Source: RHKX01 sp046330415
GTDB taxonomy: Bacteria > Actinomycetota > Thermoleophilia > Solirubrobacterales > 70-9
Length of the DNA stretch: 64,000 bases
NCBI GenBank assembly: GCA_046330415.1
Contig: JAXLSW010000017.1
Coordinates: forward strand, 1 to 64,000
Direction of reading: 5' to 3'
The notes under the pieces were generated by a model that ran no database searches, had not been told where the DNA came from, and worked only from the letters and a program-made list of their open reading frames with translations. Each line of letters starts with the position of its first letter. Position 1 is the stretch's first letter. This document shows, one piece after another, positions 10,936-19,953 of the stretch. The position numbers and the translations under genes were made by a program.

Positions 10936-11126
10936 GTGGACGTAGGCGACCTCCTTGACGCGACTGAGATCGCCGAGACGCTTGGCCTCGCTGCACACCA
11001 ACACCGTCAGTGTCTACCAACGGCGCTACCCCGACATGCCCCGGCCGGTGGTCGAGAGGGGGGCGGGGAGGACAACTCTGGCTGCGGTCCGAGATCGATG
11101 AGTGGAAGAAACGGCCGGGCTCTTGA
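10936..11126 (+). CDS. Small HTH DNA-binding protein divergent from xis-int
   Basis: About 63 residues from GTG 10936. The first part reads VDVGDLLDATEIAETLGL, a DNA-binding helix of the AlpA/MerR type. The next frames continue as NTVSVYQRRYPDMPRPVVE and LWLRSEIDEWKKRPGS with a TGA near 11126, as in small phage or plasmid HTH proteins with a C-terminal wing ending in Trp. Two frame changes are needed (near 11000 and 11080). It is transcribed away from xis across the repeated AGTAATCT operator, so it may be the repressor or directionality control factor of the integrated element. Confidence 0.5.
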
Positions 11127-11725
11127 CTGCACAACGAGATGTGCGGTTCGGCTCCCCGCTTGAGGCCTCCAGGTCGCTGGCGCCATCTCGGTGTCTTCCG
11201 CGTAGGCCCGGAGATCGGACGAGAGGCTGGCGGGCAACAGGGTCGATGCCTGGCAAGCCATTCGTGTAGCGAGAGCGAATGATTTTAGCCCGCGTGGGCG
11301 GCACCACTCCTGAATCTGGCCGCAGCCGTCAGTGACCTTGTGGATCGTTGTGAGCCGCCGGGTGTAGAAGGCCGGGGTGGGTTCGACGTCGCGAGGAAGC
11401 TCGGAGATGGAGTGGTGAGTCGTCGGCCGGTGGCGCTGGGGGGCAGGCCCAATTGGACGCGACACGCCGATGCTCTTGGGCAACCGGCACAGCCTCGAAC
11501 AGGTCGCGGCTTCTTCCGCTGGAGTAGCCCCTGGGTCCGGGAGCCGTGGATGTCGCTGAGCGGGGCGAGCCATCTTGGGAGCCAGACGGGGTCAGGACGA
11601 ACGAGTAGAGCCACAGCCAGATCCTCATGCGGCGATCCCGTCGGGGAGATCGCGCCGAACGTGGCAGGCAGTGAATCCCCTCCACGGCTTGCGCCCGGCG
11701 TATGGGTGGCCTTCGGGTGCCGAGA
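11127..11725. other. No supportable gene
   Basis: Open frames exist on both strands, but none shows a recognisable motif, a plausible start or consistent composition. It lies between the integration module and the restriction-modification locus and may be a degraded or heavily mis-read gene on the minus strand. Confidence 0.3.
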
Positions 11726-12096
11726 TCACCAGCGGAAGAGGCGACTTCTTGATGATCGTTGTCGTCTCGCATACCCGTCGTCACGCGGGGCGCCCCGGAC
11801 TCCGGGCCCTGGTCGTAGCGGCCAGGACCGGTCGCGGACGCACCACGGGGTCAAGACCGGCATCACGCGAAGTGAGTCCTCCGGCGACCACCAGATGCCA
11901 CTCCTAAGAATCAACCGCTCGACGAGCTCGGAGAACCCTCGCCGCTCGGCCCGCCTAGCTGCTCGCCGCTCGCCAAGTAGCGGTAGAGCGCAGCGTCGCA
12001 TGGCGCAGCTGCAGCGATCCCGGACTCACGGGAGAGCTCGGTGAGCAGCGCATCCAGCTCGACGAAGCCATCGACCCCCTTGTCAGCTGTGGTCAC
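11726..12096 (-). CDS. Putative small protein divergent from the DNA methyltransferase
   Basis: A GTG at 12096 opens VTTADKGVDGFVELDALLT, followed by ALYRYLASGEQ. One frame change near 11960 would continue into GFSELVERLILRSGIWWS. The part before the break has protein-like composition; the rest is uncertain. No known domain. It sits about 195 bp upstream of, and divergent from, the C5 methyltransferase, where control or accessory genes of restriction-modification loci are often found. Weak call. Confidence 0.3.
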
Positions 12097-12290
12097 GGCA
12101 CAACCATATGCCGCGACGGGGGCGCCTGTGGGCCCGCCAGGGTTGTTGTCTGCGTGAGTCCCGGCGGCCACAACGTAAGCTTCCCGTTCGCACCGGGGCC
12201 AGCAGATCAAGATGGATCTGCAGGCGATCCGGGCGCCTTGAGCGCGCCGCGCCGTCTGGCGATCGCCGCGAAGTGGGTTTCGGTGATCAG

Positions 12291-13210
12291 ATGACGAGCG
12301 TCGAGGTTTGCGCCGGTGCGGGCGGGCAGGCTCTCGGTCTCGAGATGGCGGGATTCGAGCACCTGGCATGCGTCGAGATCGACCCGCAAGCCTGCGAGAC
12401 ACTGCGCCTGAACCGCCCTGATTGGGAGGTGGTGGAGGCGATCTCGTTGAGATCGTCGCTGCCGGTGAGCTGGAGCAGCACGCGGGGTGCGACCTTCTCG
12501 CGGAGGCGTTCCGTGCCCCCCTTCTCGATGGCTGGGAAGCAGCTCGGGCCGCAGATGAGCGCGATCTGTTCCCGGCGATCCTCGACCTGGCCGAGCAGAT
12601 GCAGCCAGGCGCGTTACTGATCGAGAACGTGCGAGGCCTGCTTGGCAAGAAGTTCGACGGCTATCGGCGTGAGGTGCCAGACGGCTCACGGACCTCGGCT
12701 ATCAGCGCGCCGAGTGGGAGCTGCTGCAGGCGTCTGACTATGGAGTGCCCCAGCTTCGCCCTCGCGCCTTGCTGGTGGCGCTGCGGGAGGATGACATCGA
12801 CGCGGAGTTCTTGTGGCCTGATCCGCACCCGGCCACCGCCCCCACCGTGGGTGAGGCACTCGGTGATCTGATGGCGGCTGGCGGCTGGGAGGGCACACGC
12901 TGACGGCTGGTCCGCGCGCGCCGACCGAGTTGCCCCACCGTCGTTGGCGGATCCAAGAAGCACGGTGGGCCGGACTTGGGTCCCACTCGGGCGAAGCGAG
13001 TGAAGGCCGGCATGGGCTGTGATGGGAAAGGGATCGCGGACGCCGCGCCGAACTGCCGCCCGGCGGACTTGCCCCCCCGGCTCACGACGCGGATGGTCGC
13101 CCGCCTGCAGGGGTTCCCGGACGATTGGCAGTTCGCCGGGCGCAAAGACAACTCAGTACCGGCAGATCGGCAACGCCTTCCTGCCGCCGGTGGCGGAAGC
13201 CGATGAGCAG
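12291..13210 (+). CDS. DNA (cytosine-5)-methyltransferase of a type II R-M system
   Basis: About 300 residues from ATG 12291 with several frame changes. C5-MTase motifs in order: I, EVCAGAGGQALGLE (SAM binding); II, CVEIDPQAC; IV, GGVPCPPFSMAGKQLG with the catalytic Cys; VI, LLIENVRGLLG (ENV); VIII, YGVPQLRPRALLVAL (QxRxR); IX-X, RMVARLQGFPDDW and QIGNAFLPP (GNAxxPP). All catalytic motifs are recoverable, so the enzyme is probably functional despite breaks near 12450, 12520, 12680, 12900 and 13140. The target-recognition region between VIII and IX is short. It converges on a Vsr and a NaeI-type endonuclease, so it should protect the endonuclease's site. The exact stop is uncertain because of a late frame change. 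Confidence 0.8.
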
Positions 13211-13681
13211 CCAGATCGCAAGTGCGCTCTCTGGCGCCCGCAGTACCAGCGGCCTTCAGCGCTTCCTCCACGCGTTTCAGGGCGGACTTTGGATCCTCGT
13301 GGTCCCAGATCCGGATGACCGTCCACCCAGCCTCGTCGAGCATCCGGTCCTGCTCGCGGTCCCGCTCGACGTTGCGGGCCAGCTTGGCGCCCCGGTACGA
13401 GGTGTTCTTCTTCGGGGTGTGCCCGTGTTCAGGGCACCCGTGCCAGAAGCAGCCGTCGACAAAGACGGCAAGCCGGCGCCTCGTGAACACGATGTCCGGC
13501 CGGGGCGAGCGGCCCGACACCTTGACCGGGTAGTCCACCCGGAACCGGTAGCCGCGCCGGTGAAGCGCTGACCGCAGGGCAAGTTCGGGCTTGTGTCCCG
13601 CCGCTGAATAACCCGCATGTTGGCGCTCCGCTCCGAGGGTCCTGGGCTTGGCGGCACTACAGTCTTGGCTTGCGAGGCCAT
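13200..13681 (-). CDS. vsr: Very short patch repair (Vsr) endonuclease
   Basis: About 155 residues. ATG 13681 opens MASQAKTVVPPSPGPSER and then MRVIQRRDT, the usual Vsr N-terminus. After one frame change near 13590 come ELALRSALHRRGYRFRVDY, PDIVFTRRRLAVFVDGCFWH (catalytic Asp of the PD-(D/E)XK-like fold and Zn-binding Cys/His), GCPEHG, and EAGWTVIRIWDHE. Vsr nicks the T strand of T:G mismatches formed when 5-methylcytosine deaminates, so it repairs the mutational cost of the neighbouring C5 methyltransferase. It starts 11 nt after the endonuclease stop on the same strand and converges on the methyltransferase. The C-terminal end is not certain. Confidence 0.8.
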
Positions 13682-13691
13682 CGCTGCGCGG

Positions 13692-14564
13692 TCAGTCGAG
13701 ACCGAATCGTTCCCACACGGACTGCGGCAGCGTTCCACCCGGGCAGCCGGCGGAGCGCCAGGATGTCCGGCCTTCAGGACCGACATGAAGTGATCGGCGT
13801 CCATGGGCTCCCCGCCCGACACTTCGAGGAGGCGGTTCCCGTACTTCGCCCGGCACCAGCACCGCGTAATCATGAGGGGTCTTCGGCGTGGCTGTCAGCT
13901 CGCGTCCGCCGCATCGGATCCCCCGTCGATGCGAGCGATCGTCGTCACCGCGTTGCGCGGGATTGCCGTGTAGAGGAGGCCGAAGTGCGGTGATCCTCGC
14001 CTGCATCTCGTGGGCAGCGCCACGATCTCGGCTCGGAGTCCAGGATCCATCTCGGCGACGAAGTTGGGCGGAAGCGCCGTCGGATCCACCAGGTGGACCA
14101 ACGCTGAGCGCCCGGCCTCTGAGAGCGTCCGCTTGCCGTCGCGGTTCTGCCCGGTGTTCAGGTGGTCCTCGTTGCACCTCACCACGCCGACCTGGAACTG
14201 GGTCATGTTCTTGAGGCCGCCGATACAGAGGCAGATCTCGCCGAGGGCCTCGATCGGGATCTGCTGGCTGCCTGGCCACTTGAGATCCACCGGGACGCCC
14301 TCGATCTCGAGATCGAGCACCGGGCCGCGTTCGAGCTCGAGCGGATCACCTGACGATCTCGATCTTCGTCCCGACGTAGGTCTTCTCGGTCTTCTCGAGC
14401 TGCTCGAATCCCCAGCGGCCGGTGCGTGGACCGTCAAGAACCTCATCAATGGATTGGCGGATGACGCCGCCGAACAGGCGCTCCGGGTCGGGTGCGGTGG
14501 CTTCCCGGAGCCAGGCGACGACCGAGTCGAGCGCCGGGTCGTCGGAGGTGGGGAGGTCGACCAC
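13692..14564 (-). CDS. NaeI-family type II restriction endonuclease
   Basis: About 290 residues from ATG 14564 (MVDLPTSDDPALDSVVAWL). It matches the known architecture of NaeI: VIRQSIDEVLDGPRTGRWGF, then QLEKTEKTYVGTKIEI, then LDLEIEGVPVDLKWPGSQQ, where the D...DxK residues correspond to the NaeI catalytic Asp-86, Asp-95 and Lys-97. Further agreement: EALGEICLCIGG and NRDGKRTLSEAGR. NaeI cuts GCCGGC as a dimer that binds two sites and has a CAP/topoisomerase-like second domain. Site specificity here is inferred, not shown. Frame changes lie near 14350, 13960 and 13880; the C-terminal domain is the worst affected. With the Vsr and C5 methyltransferase it makes a complete restriction-modification-repair locus. 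Confidence 0.75.
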
Positions 14565-14599
14565 ACGCTTGCAATCTACGACGACGGAGTCAGTCTGCG

Positions 14600-14617
14600 G
14601 TCAAACGGGTGTCAAAC
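14600..14617 (+). repeat. Paired GTCAAAC repeat (11-nt period)
   Basis: GTCAAAC occurs at 14600-14606 and 14611-14617, one helical turn apart. The same pair with the same period recurs at 19712-19729, beside the first tRNA-derived att site. Integrase arm-type sites commonly look like this. Here the pair lies in the gap between the restriction endonuclease start and an IS256 element. Confidence 0.4.
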
Positions 14618-14731
14618 GTCGGGCTCCCCCTGGCGGTTACCAGGGAGTTCTCAAACAACGTGGCGCTCCCGGGTGCCGGAGTCAGGCGGGACTCTTGGCG
14701 TGCTGCGGTGGCCGAGGAGGTCACGTCGCTG

Positions 14732-16091
14732 GTGGTGTAACAGCCCCGAGCTGAGCGCCTGGAAGAGGTTCCGGCCACCGCGGGCCCCAGACTCATCGAG
14801 AGAGCACCAACTCACTCGATGAAGGACACCACGATGGCCGAGAGGCAGAGCATGACGACCCCTGAGGTCATCGCCAAGACGATCCTCGACGAGCACTCCG
14901 ACTTCATGAAGAAGGAGGCCGTGCGGGTCGTCGCCCGCGAGCTGATGGAAGCCGAGATCTCCAGAGCAGATCGGGGCGCTCCGCGGCGAGATCAGCGCCG
15001 AGCGCTCCACCCACCGCAACGGTTACCGCGAGCGGCTCTGGGAGACCAGGGTCGGCGAGATAGAGCTGCAGGTCCCGCGCAAGCGATCCGGCACCGCATG
15101 CTTCCCGAAGAGCTTCCTCGAGCCGCCAGCCAAGCCCTGCGAGCAGGCGATCGTCAGCGTCGTCATGGAGGCCTACGTCAACGGGATCTCGACGAGGAAG
15201 GTCGACCGCCTGGTCGAGGAGCTCGGGATCAGCGGGATGAGCAAGGACCGGGTCTCTGCCCTCTGCCGCGGCCTCGACGAGCGCGTCGATGCGTTCGCGA
15301 GCGCCCGCTTGAGGCACCCATCCCTACCTCTGGCTCGACGCCAAGCACGTGAAGATCAGAGACCGCGGCTCGGTCAGGAGCAAGGCGCTCGTCGTCGCCT
15401 ACGCAGTCCACGACTCAGGCCGCCGCGAGGTGATCGGGATTCAGGTCGGCGAGACGGAGACAAGACCTTCTGGACCGAGTTCCTGAGGAGAGCTCCGGGC
15501 CGCGGCCTCGACGGGGTCCGACTGGCGATCAGCGACGAGCACCAGGGGCTGAAGAAGGCGATCGAGCGGATCCTCGGCTGCCCCCTGGCAGCGCTGCACG
15601 GTCCACTTCGTCCGCAACGCATGCACGGCCACTGTAGGCGAAGTGAGAGAGGTCTCGTCTCAGCCGCGCTGCGGGAGATATTCGACGCCGCGATCTCGCC
15701 CAGGCGAAGGAGAGACTCGGCTCGGTGCTCGAGCGCTTCCAGCAGTCGGTCCCAAAGGTGGCGGAGCTGCTCGAGGCAGCCGAGGAGGACCTCCTCGCCT
15801 TCTGCCGCTTCCCCGCCTCCCACTGGCGGAAGCTGAGATCGACCAGCCCGCTGGAGCGGGTCAACAAGGAGATCGTGGCAGTGACGTCGTCGGCGCATCT
15901 TCTAACGACGCCTCGGCGATCCGCCCGATCGGAGCGCTGCTGATCGAGCAGAACGACAAGTGGCTGGTCGGCCGCCGCTACCTCTCCGGCGAATCGCTCG
16001 CCCTGCTTTCCTCGAGGAGCAGGGCGATGAGGAGGCGAGGAGGTGATCGAACTACAAGCCGCCTGATGAGCCGATGAGTCGGTTACACCAC
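14732..16091 (+). mobile_element. IS256-family insertion sequence
   Basis: An about 1.36-kb element carrying one Mutator/IS256-type transposase. The terminal inverted repeats begin GTGGTGTAAC (14732-14741; complement at 16082-16091) and then match imperfectly. No convincing 8-9 bp target duplication is visible, so the copy may be old, recombined or affected by base errors. It sits between the NaeI-like endonuclease and the patatin gene and does not interrupt an obvious gene. Confidence 0.75.
14834..16046 (+). CDS. IS256 (Mutator)-family transposase, frame-broken
   Basis: About 404 residues once breaks are joined, the normal IS256 length. N-terminus MAERQSMTTPEVIAKTILD; the middle reads STHRNGYRERLWETRVGEIE and VVMEAYVNGISTRKVDRLVE, family hallmarks. 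DDE region: DAKHVKIRDRG (first Asp), ISDEHQGLKKAI (second Asp), and RSTSPLERVNKEI with the catalytic Glu. Frame changes occur near 14970, 15310, 15460, 15590, 15700, 15880 and 16010. All motifs remain readable across them. ATG 14834 is chosen because it opens the conserved text; ATG 14819 is possible. Confidence 0.8.
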
Positions 16092-16615
16092 TTCAGACGA
16101 CTTGACTGCCGAGGACTCTCCCGCGCACGGGGGCGCCTGGACCCCGCAATGAGTAGCGTCTTCTCGTGTCTCTCCCGCTGTGAGGGGATGCGCCGCTCTG
16201 AAGCGCCGCGATTGATTAGGCGATGACCTTACGGATGGCTCGAACTTGCACCGCTCATGAGAATTCTGTCCATCGATGGAGGTGGGATGCGCGGTCTAAT
16301 CCCAGCTCTTGTTCTCGCGCGCCTGCGAAAGGGGTCGCCGAGTGCAGAAGTGCACAGCGGAGATTGTTTGATCTCGTTGCAGGGACTTCGACGGGGGCGA
16401 TCCTGGCGTTGGGACTCACGCACATCCCGCCGGGGTCTGAACGGCCCCGTGCTGCGGAGGAGATCGTAAGGATTTATGAGGATCGCGGCGAGGAGATCTT
16501 TCCCGCGGGCAAGCTGGAGAAAGCCAAGAGGCTCCCACTCGGCTACCAGTACAAAACGAGTCCGTTGCGGCGCGTTGTCAAGGCGGATGGCCTGGACCCC
16601 TCCAACGTTGACACC

Positions 16616-17480
16616 TCAGGCCGCGTGATTTCGTAGCGGTTGCTCCTGGGCATCCTCCCAGGTCCTTCTCACCTCCTTCGGCGTCCGGTAACCGAGTCCG
16701 AGTGGGGCCGGTGGTGGTAGCGCTCGACGTAGGCGGCGATCGCTGCCGGGCGTCCCCCAGGGTCTCGTAGTCGTTGCGCCAGACCTCGCGCTCCTTCAGC
16801 TTCGAGAACCAGCTCTCGATAAACGCCTGGCTCTCGGGGTCGCGGTAGCCGCCTCGGCGATGGGCGATGCCGAGCTCCTTGAGGCGGCCGCGGAAGCGGC
16901 AGGAGGTGTAGGCGGTCCCGTTGTCGGTGCCGAGCGTCAGCCGGCCCGCCTCGATGCCGTGAGATTCGGTGGCCCGGTCGATGACCGCCTCGGCCTCCTG
17001 GGCTCGGCAGCGCAGATCAGGCTCCAGCCCGCGATCTCCCGGGTGCAGCAGTCGATCGCCGCGTTCAGATAGCACCATCCGTGTTCTGCAACCCAGACCA
17101 GGTCATGTCCATGTGCCAGAGCTGATCGGGGCGCTCGACCCGGAAGTGGCCGGCCATGCGGCGCCGGTTGAGCAGCCGGTGGCGCTGCAGCAGCCCGCTC
17201 TGAGCGCATCACCCGCTGGGCTCGCTTGCGCGAGACCGGGGCACCGATCTCGCGGCTCGTCAGGGCGGCGACCATCCTCGTGCCGTCGGTGGGGTTGTCC
17301 TTGGCGATGGTGACGATCGCCTCATCGACTGCGCCCGCGACGGGGCGAGGGCCCGCCTCGGAGCGCCGTTTCAGGGTCCGGTAAAGATCGCCTCGCCGGC
17401 TGATCTTCATGACGCGCGCCACGACCGCGGGCTTGCGCCGCGGGCGACAAGGACGCGGGACCGGGCGACGCGCTCTCTCA
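16616..17480 (-). CDS. IS3-family transposase OrfB (DDE integrase core), frame-broken
   Basis: About 285 residues. HTH_21-like start (VARVMKISRRGDLYRTLKRR), then KDNPTDGTRMVAAL and APVSRKRAQRVMR. The rve catalytic core has VWVAEHGWCYLNAAIDCCTR (first Asp region), LGTDNGTAYTS (second Asp) and AFIESWFSKLKEREVW (Glu), spaced as DD35E. The end reads YRTPKEVRRTWED and stops at 16616 inside the left terminal repeat. Breaks near 17190, 17010 and 16740. Catalytic residues are intact in the readable frames. Confidence 0.8.
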
Positions 17481-17777
17481 CTCCCAGCCCCGCAATGCTT
17501 CCCCCGCCGTCTCGAGCTCGTAGGTCTTGCGGCCGAGCGCCCGCTCGAGCTGGGCGATCTTCCTCTTGAGCTCCTTCTCGCCCTGGCGCTCGTCTTTGCC
17601 GGCGAGCGAGGCCTTGCCGCCCTCGAGCAGCTTGTCGCGCCAGGAGTAGTAAAGGGTCTCGGCGATCTCGTGCTCGCGGCAGACGTCGCGGATCGACCGG
17701 TCGCCGCGAAGGCCGGCCAGGACGATCTCCAGCTTCTGCTGGGCGGTGAACTTTCGGTAGTTGCGTTGGGTTGCCAA
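17478..17777 (-). CDS. IS3-family transposase OrfA
   Basis: 99 residues from ATG 17777, unbroken. HTH_Tnp_1 domain: KFTAQQKLEIVLAGLRGDR, VCREHEIAETLYYSWRDKLL; C-terminal leucine-zipper-like coil ELKRKIAQLERALGRKTYEL. It binds the IS ends and joins OrfB, normally by programmed -1 frameshifting to OrfAB. A plausible slip region lies near the OrfA end, but base errors in the area prevent a firm call. Confidence 0.85.
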   Translation of the reverse strand: MATQRNYRKFTAQQKLEIVLAGLRGDRSIRDVCREHEIAETLYYSWRDKLLEGGKASLAGKDERQGEKELKRKIAQLERALGRKTYELETAGEALRGWE

Positions 17778-18559
17778 CTCGATCTCCTTCGGATTCGAGC
17801 GGCCATCCTGAGCGGCGCCCCGGATGCTCTCGTCGCCCTTCGGGGCTCCTCGGCATCCGCGTGATTCAGCTCAGGTGGGTGTCAACGCGGGGATGGGGTC
17901 CCGGCCAGCGGAATTTGGCGAAGGGCCTGGTAGTTGAGCGAGTGTGTGGGCGGCACTGACGTGATCGTTCCGACGTATGACCTAGACCGACGAGGAATAC
18001 TTGGATATTCCGATCCAGTTCGGCCCGGAATATTGAAGATTGTGACTTCCGCATGCGGGATGTCGTCGAGGCAGCGTGCGCGGCGGCTTCGGCGTATTTC
18101 CAGCCCGCCACCGTCCAAAGTCACCGGCTGGGAAGTGAGCGCCGACTCGTCGACGGGGGCGTCTTTGCAAACAATCCCTCGATGCTGGCAGTCGCAGGGT
18201 TGGGATGACCGTGCCATGACGGTGGTGTCGGTTGGGACGGGCGACTCCGGCTGCGCGCTCTTTTCGAAGAGCGTGCTTGGGGTCGACCCGCGCGTACCTT
18301 GGCGTGAAGGATCTGTTCGCGATGGGCATGGACGGTACGAGCGAGGCGGTTCACGAGCAGGTAAAGGCGCTTCTGCCCGACACTTACCACCGCTTCAACG
18401 CGCCGCTCCAGAAGTCCAGCGAGGCTCTTGACGATGCGTCTCGTCGCAACCGCGAGCCTCGGGAAGTTGGCCAAAGACATCGTCGATATACCTGACGATC
18501 GGCCACGGGCGATCAAGGTGGCGCTTCTTCGCGATCGTGACCAATAGGACGCAAACTCT

Positions 18560-19675
18560 TAACGACGAAGACCCACTTGAGCGGTTCAGCTCCACGAGCT
18601 GGAGTTGCTGCTGCTTGAGACCACAGAGATCGGTTGGATGTGGAACGACGACTCGATGTAGGGGTGAGCACTGATACTTCAAGCGTCTCGCCCTTCAGGA
18701 ATATGCGACCAACGTCGGGCGGCGACTGAGAACCGACGATGGTGACGACTCACCCATCGAGCGTCTGTAGGCCGCGGTGGAGCGTGCGGGTGGGGATCCG
18801 CGGCTCCCTGGCTCGACATCGTTCGCCGAGCGGTTGCTTCGACCCGCACTCCTCGCTTGGGTGGAGCTGGCACGCGGCGACAGCGTGATTGAAGGGCTCA
18901 AGCGGCGCTTGACGGAGGACGAGCGGGCGGCACTGGTGGTCATAGAGCTCGCTGCGTTCTCGCCCTGGGAGACAACCAGGTGCTCAGTCGACATGAGAAG
19001 AAGTGGGACCAACGAAGCTGGGGCAGTTCCTCGCTTCAGCGCCCGTGCGAGCCGGAGCCGAAGATGCCACTCGCCGCGCGGCGCTCCGTGGGAAGCATTG
19101 AAGGAGCTGGGCATGGGACGTGTTCTCGGCAAGAAGGGCCGGCGATCGCAGTGGGTCTCGGCGCGGTCGTCGGGGCCGTCACCGGAGGCTTGGCGGCTCC
19201 AGCTGTCGGCGTCGCCCGCCGTTGGCGGGGCGATGGGGCTGGGCGGCGCCGCCGCGACCAACGCCGGGCTCGCGCTTCTTGGAGGCGGTTCGCTCGCTGC
19301 AGGCGGGCTTGGGATGGCCGGTGGGACCGCGGTAGTGGCAGCAGAAACGCTGCCGTCGCTGGTGATGCTTGGCGCCGGAATCGGTGGGCTCGCCATGGAG
19401 CTGGGAACCCCAGAGGAGGAGGTGGCAGAGTGCGCAAAGTTGATTGTTCTCACCGAGGACGTTGTCCTCGGAATCGACGACGTCGAGATGGCTCGTCTCA
19501 TCGTCCGCAGACTCGAGCAGCGGCTCTTGCAGGCAGAGGCAGAACGGGACGCCGCAGGCACCCCGTGGAGCTCGGTCAGCACTCCCCACCGACGACGCGC
19601 CGCGCTGTGGTTCTCCAGCGTGCCGTCAAGCGACTGAGGAAGAGCGTGACTGAGGCAGCGGCTCACGCGGGTAGG
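18560..19675 (+). CDS. Uncharacterised glycine-zipper protein beside the patatin gene
   Basis: About 370 codons across frame changes; start uncertain. The N-terminal part is helical and acidic (LHELELLLLETTEIGWMW, LALQEYATNVGRRLRTDDG, RRLTEDERAALVVIEL). The centre is a long Gly/Ala-rich hydrophobic stretch, AIAVGLGAVVGAVTGGLAAP followed by GLALLGGGSLAAGGLGMAGG, a glycine-zipper-like membrane-active segment. The C-terminus is charged (DDVEMARLIVRRLEQRLLQA, RAVKRLRKSVTEAAAHAG). This layout resembles membrane-inserting effector or anchoring proteins, but I recognise no family. It follows the patatin stop closely and reads in the same direction, so the two may be one unit. Breaks near 18590, 18660, 18770, 19000, 19130, 19220 and 19360. 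Confidence 0.5.
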
Positions 19676-19711
19676 CGCGGGTACGTGCTGATCGCATTTC
19701 CCAGCGCGGCG

Positions 19712-19729
19712 GTCAAACAACTGTCAAAC
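19712..19729 (+). repeat. Paired GTCAAAC repeat near the first att site
   Basis: GTCAAAC at 19712-19718 and 19723-19729, period 11 nt, 118 bp before the tRNA-derived att core at 19847. Identical in motif and period to the pair at 14600. Candidate integrase arm-binding site of the left element. Confidence 0.4.
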
Positions 19730-19846
19730 GAACCGCGGCGAACCAGGCCAAGTAACTTGGGAGCCGACAGGCAGACAATCTTCATATCCCGCATGGACAA
19801 GCTATCCAGCAGATGGACCCGGACTGGCCGACACACGGGAGCCGGG

Positions 19847-19890
19847 CTCATAACCCGGAGGTCGCAGGTTCAAATCCTGCCCCCGCTATA
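19847..19890 (+). other. att site 1: 3' half of an initiator tRNA(fMet) gene
   Basis: A 44-bp sequence starting at the anticodon loop CTCATAA (anticodon CAT) and running through the 3' anticodon arm (CCCGG), variable loop (AGGTC), T-arm GCAGG-TTCAAAT-CCTGC and 3' acceptor strand CCCCGCTA. It is preceded by CCGGG, so the anticodon stem can still form; the GGG/CCC pairs mark an initiator tRNA. No matching 5' half (acceptor and D-arm) precedes it, so this is a fragment and not a functional tRNA. The same 44 bp recur at 26630-26673. Confidence 0.8.
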
Positions 19891-19893
19891 GGT

Positions 19894-19921
19894 AGAAGCC
19901 CGCTCCGGTGAGCGGGCTTCT
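19894..19921 (+). terminator. Rho-independent-like hairpin after att site 1
   Basis: AGAAGCCCGCTC-cggt-GAGCGGGCTTCT, a perfect 12-bp stem with a 4-nt loop, 3 bp after the tRNA fragment and followed by GTCCTTTC. It probably derives from a tRNA terminator. Confidence 0.7.
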
Positions 19922-19953
19922 GTCCTTTCAGGGGGTGGTGGAAAGGCGACTGA

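Larger units (their letters stand above)
16593..17902 (-). mobile_element. IS3-family insertion sequence with GGCC target duplication
   Basis: A 1.31-kb element inserted in the patatin gene and read on the minus strand. The ends form an inverted repeat, TGGACCCC.TCC..CG.GTTGACACC, at 16593-16618 and the complement at about 17878-17902. GGCC precedes the left end (16589-16592) and follows the right end (17903-17906), a 4-bp duplication within the IS3 range. It contains orfA and orfB. A second, solo copy of its right end lies at 20201-20303, also next to GGCC. Near the right end a GC-rich hairpin (GCCC..TTC.GGGGC type) precedes orfA and may block read-in transcription. Confidence 0.8.
16257..18547 (+). 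pseudogene. Patatin-like phospholipase interrupted by an IS3 element
   Basis: The two gene parts are 16257-16592 and 17903-18547, together about 327 codons, the normal size for bacterial patatins such as the CBASS effector CapV. The first part has MRILSIDGGGMRGLIPALVL (oxyanion-hole GGGxRG) and LFDLVAGTSTGAILALGL (nucleophile Ser in GTSTG). The second has TDVIVPTYDLDRR, AYFQPATV and LVDGGVFANNPSML with the catalytic DGG Asp, then MTVVSVGTGDS. The IS3-family element sits between them, flanked by GGCC on both sides. Extra frame changes occur near 16340, 17990, 18050, 18210 and 18300. The family hydrolyses membrane phospholipids; in defence systems activated patatins kill the infected cell. No CD-NTase gene is visible here, so CBASS membership is speculation. 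Confidence 0.75.

Noticed and set aside
14732..16091. Target-site duplication of the IS256 element
   Set aside because: The 8-9 bp on the two sides do not match in any alignment I tried.
16611..17884. IS3 ends at TGACACC with a 3-bp ACG duplication
   Set aside because: The solo copy at 20201 shares sequence beyond TGACACC out to TGGACCCC, so the true ends lie further out, with GGCC duplicated.
16257..19675. CBASS system (patatin CapV plus CD-NTase)
   Set aside because: No nucleotidyltransferase motif (GS...DxD) could be found in any frame beside the patatin; only the effector-like gene is present.
19800..19890. Complete tRNA(fMet) gene
   Set aside because: The 5' acceptor strand and D-arm are missing; only the anticodon arm to the 3' end is present in both copies.
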